A stretch of DNA of 64,000 nucleotides, from contig NZ_QNQU01000012.1 in the NCBI RefSeq assembly GCF_003315595.1, forward strand, positions 62,001-126,000, read 5' to 3'. This document shows positions 63,223 to 64,000 of the stretch, piece after piece. The translations under genes were made by a program, and so were the position numbers. This DNA is from Pedobacter miscanthi. Lineage in GTDB: Bacteria; Bacteroidota; Bacteroidia; Sphingobacteriales; Sphingobacteriaceae. Numbering within the stretch: position 1 is the first letter of the stretch; each line of letters begins with the position of its first letter. The notes under the pieces are model-generated. The model searched no databases. It worked only from the letters and a program-made list of their open reading frames with translations, and was not told the origin of the DNA.

Positions 63223-64000
63223 ATGAAAAACAAGAAAATCAAAACATATAAAATCAATAAAGGTCAATATCTAAATCAAATTGAGCCTTTCAAGTCCAAG
63301 GGAATACCTAGCAATATTATCCTATTCAAAGAATTGCCAGGCTGTGGAGCAACAAGGTGCGAAATTGAGTTCCCTCGACACAGCATAATTGTCGAGCCAA
63401 ATGTTCCAGTAATTAAGGGGAAAAAGAGACAGTTTGGCATGTTAGTATGCGGCATATTCGAAGGAGTAACAACGGATGATATACTGGCATATCTAGAAAA
63501 TAATATCGAATACAAGAAATTAATCGTTACGCCAGAATCATTCTGGAAAGTTAAGGAAGCGCTTGAAGATTCAACATTTGAAATTTACACTGACTTTTTT
63601 CTGTTATTTGACGAGTGTGAGAAAATCATTCAAGATATTAGTTACCGTGCGGATATTGCTTTACCAATGGACGACTTCTTCCGTTTTGAACATAAGACAT
63701 TTGTTTCAGCTACACCTATAGTACCAAGTGATCCCAGATTTGAGTTAAACGAATTCACTGTACATAAAATTCGACCCAGCTTTACCTATTCACAGAGTTT
63801 GCGACTAATTTGTACCAATAATGTGCTAACGACGATCAAAAAGTTTATAGATGAAAATCCAAATGATAAGTACTTTATGTTCTTCAATACAACCGATACA
63901 ATTCACGAACTAATTACCAAGCTTAAAATAAAGAATGAAAGCATGGTCTTTTGCGCAGAGAAAAGCAGAAAAAAGCTTCGAATTAATGGATATAATGACT
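63223..64000 (+). CDS. helicase-like protein with degenerate P-loop (3' end outside window)
   Basis: The first 259 residues of a protein that continues past the window end. It has a helicase-like order of motifs: KELPGCGATRCEIE (Walker A position), LLFDECEKI (Walker B, DECE) and FVSATPI (motif III). The usual GKT of the P-loop is replaced: GCGATR has Ala in place of the Lys. This suggests loss of normal ATP binding or a specialised family. It follows two unknown genes in the same direction. The function is not known; a nucleic-acid-binding role in a mobile or defence element is inference. Confidence 0.7.
   Translation, partial: MKNKKIKTYKINKGQYLNQIEPFKSKGIPSNIILFKELPGCGATRCEIEFPRHSIIVEPNVPVIKGKKRQFGMLVCGIFEGVTTDDILAYLENNIEYKKLIVTPESFWKVKEALEDSTFEIYTDFFLLFDECEKIIQDISYRADIALPMDDFFRFEHKTFVSATPIVPSDPRFELNEFTVHKIRPSFTYSQSLRLICTNNVLTTIKKFIDENPNDKYFMFFNTTDTIHELITKLKIKNESMVFCAEKSRKKLRINGYND

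Overview
The window looks like chromosomal DNA of a Bacteroidota member, most likely a Sphingobacteriaceae (Pedobacter-like) species. The evidence is the moderate-to-low GC content, repeated -7 boxes of the form TAnnTTTG in front of genes, weak Shine-Dalgarno signals, and families typical of this group (DUF4407, DUF4834, DUF6702, DUF7033-type deacetylase-like proteins, TPR sensor kinases, a ThiF-rhodanese fusion). The species call is inference; no rRNA or other marker is present.

Layout. 1-2213: end of an AI-2E-type permease gene, then a YtxH / phage-holin-family / unknown operon. 2449-10477: housekeeping genes including aspS, a Crp-family regulator with a DUF2798 membrane protein, an M28 peptidase, a DUF4407 protein, a rhodanese and a dipeptide epimerase. 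10556-21853: a TPR-like lipoprotein, a conserved unknown, a barrel / M14 peptidase / rhomboid operon divergent from pepT, an aldose-epimerase-like gene, DoxX and VOC genes, and a second Crp-family regulator divergent from a DUF1349 gene. 21961-24891: an LRR-kinase fusion and an ABC-F protein. 25254-31810: a TPP-riboswitch-controlled thiamin operon, thiS-thiC-thiE-like-thiE-thiG-thiH-thiF/rhodanese.

32054-43530 is the accessory-rich part. It holds an unknown two-membrane-segment protein, a structured leader with a 66-residue exported acidic peptide followed by a TPR histidine kinase and response regulator, a DUF1508 + HsdR-N cassette between 230-bp direct repeats, and a tightly packed PLD-like / vWA-like / Cys-His mini-protein / thermonuclease operon. 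43563-54226 returns to core genes (LMW phosphatase, upp, HupE, M1 peptidase, uvrB, YwbE, DUF4834). 54504-61037 carries tandem PqiA-like paralogues and an AraC-centred redox cluster (aldo/keto reductase, old yellow enzyme, DsrE). After a tRNA-Arg(CCT), an AT-rich stretch starts with two unknown genes and a helicase-like protein whose P-loop lacks its lysine; it runs off the window.

Regulation visible in the sequence. An FNR-like box lies exactly 36.5 bp from the last base of the -7 element in front of both Crp-linked genes. Tandem AraC-style half-sites (TCCAT, 21 bp apart, 30 bp from the -7 element) precede both the old yellow enzyme and the DsrE gene. At least eight copies of a palindromic GTCAT...ATGAC element and three of a second palindromic family occupy the intergenic regions. 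No transposase, integrase, CRISPR array or rRNA was seen.
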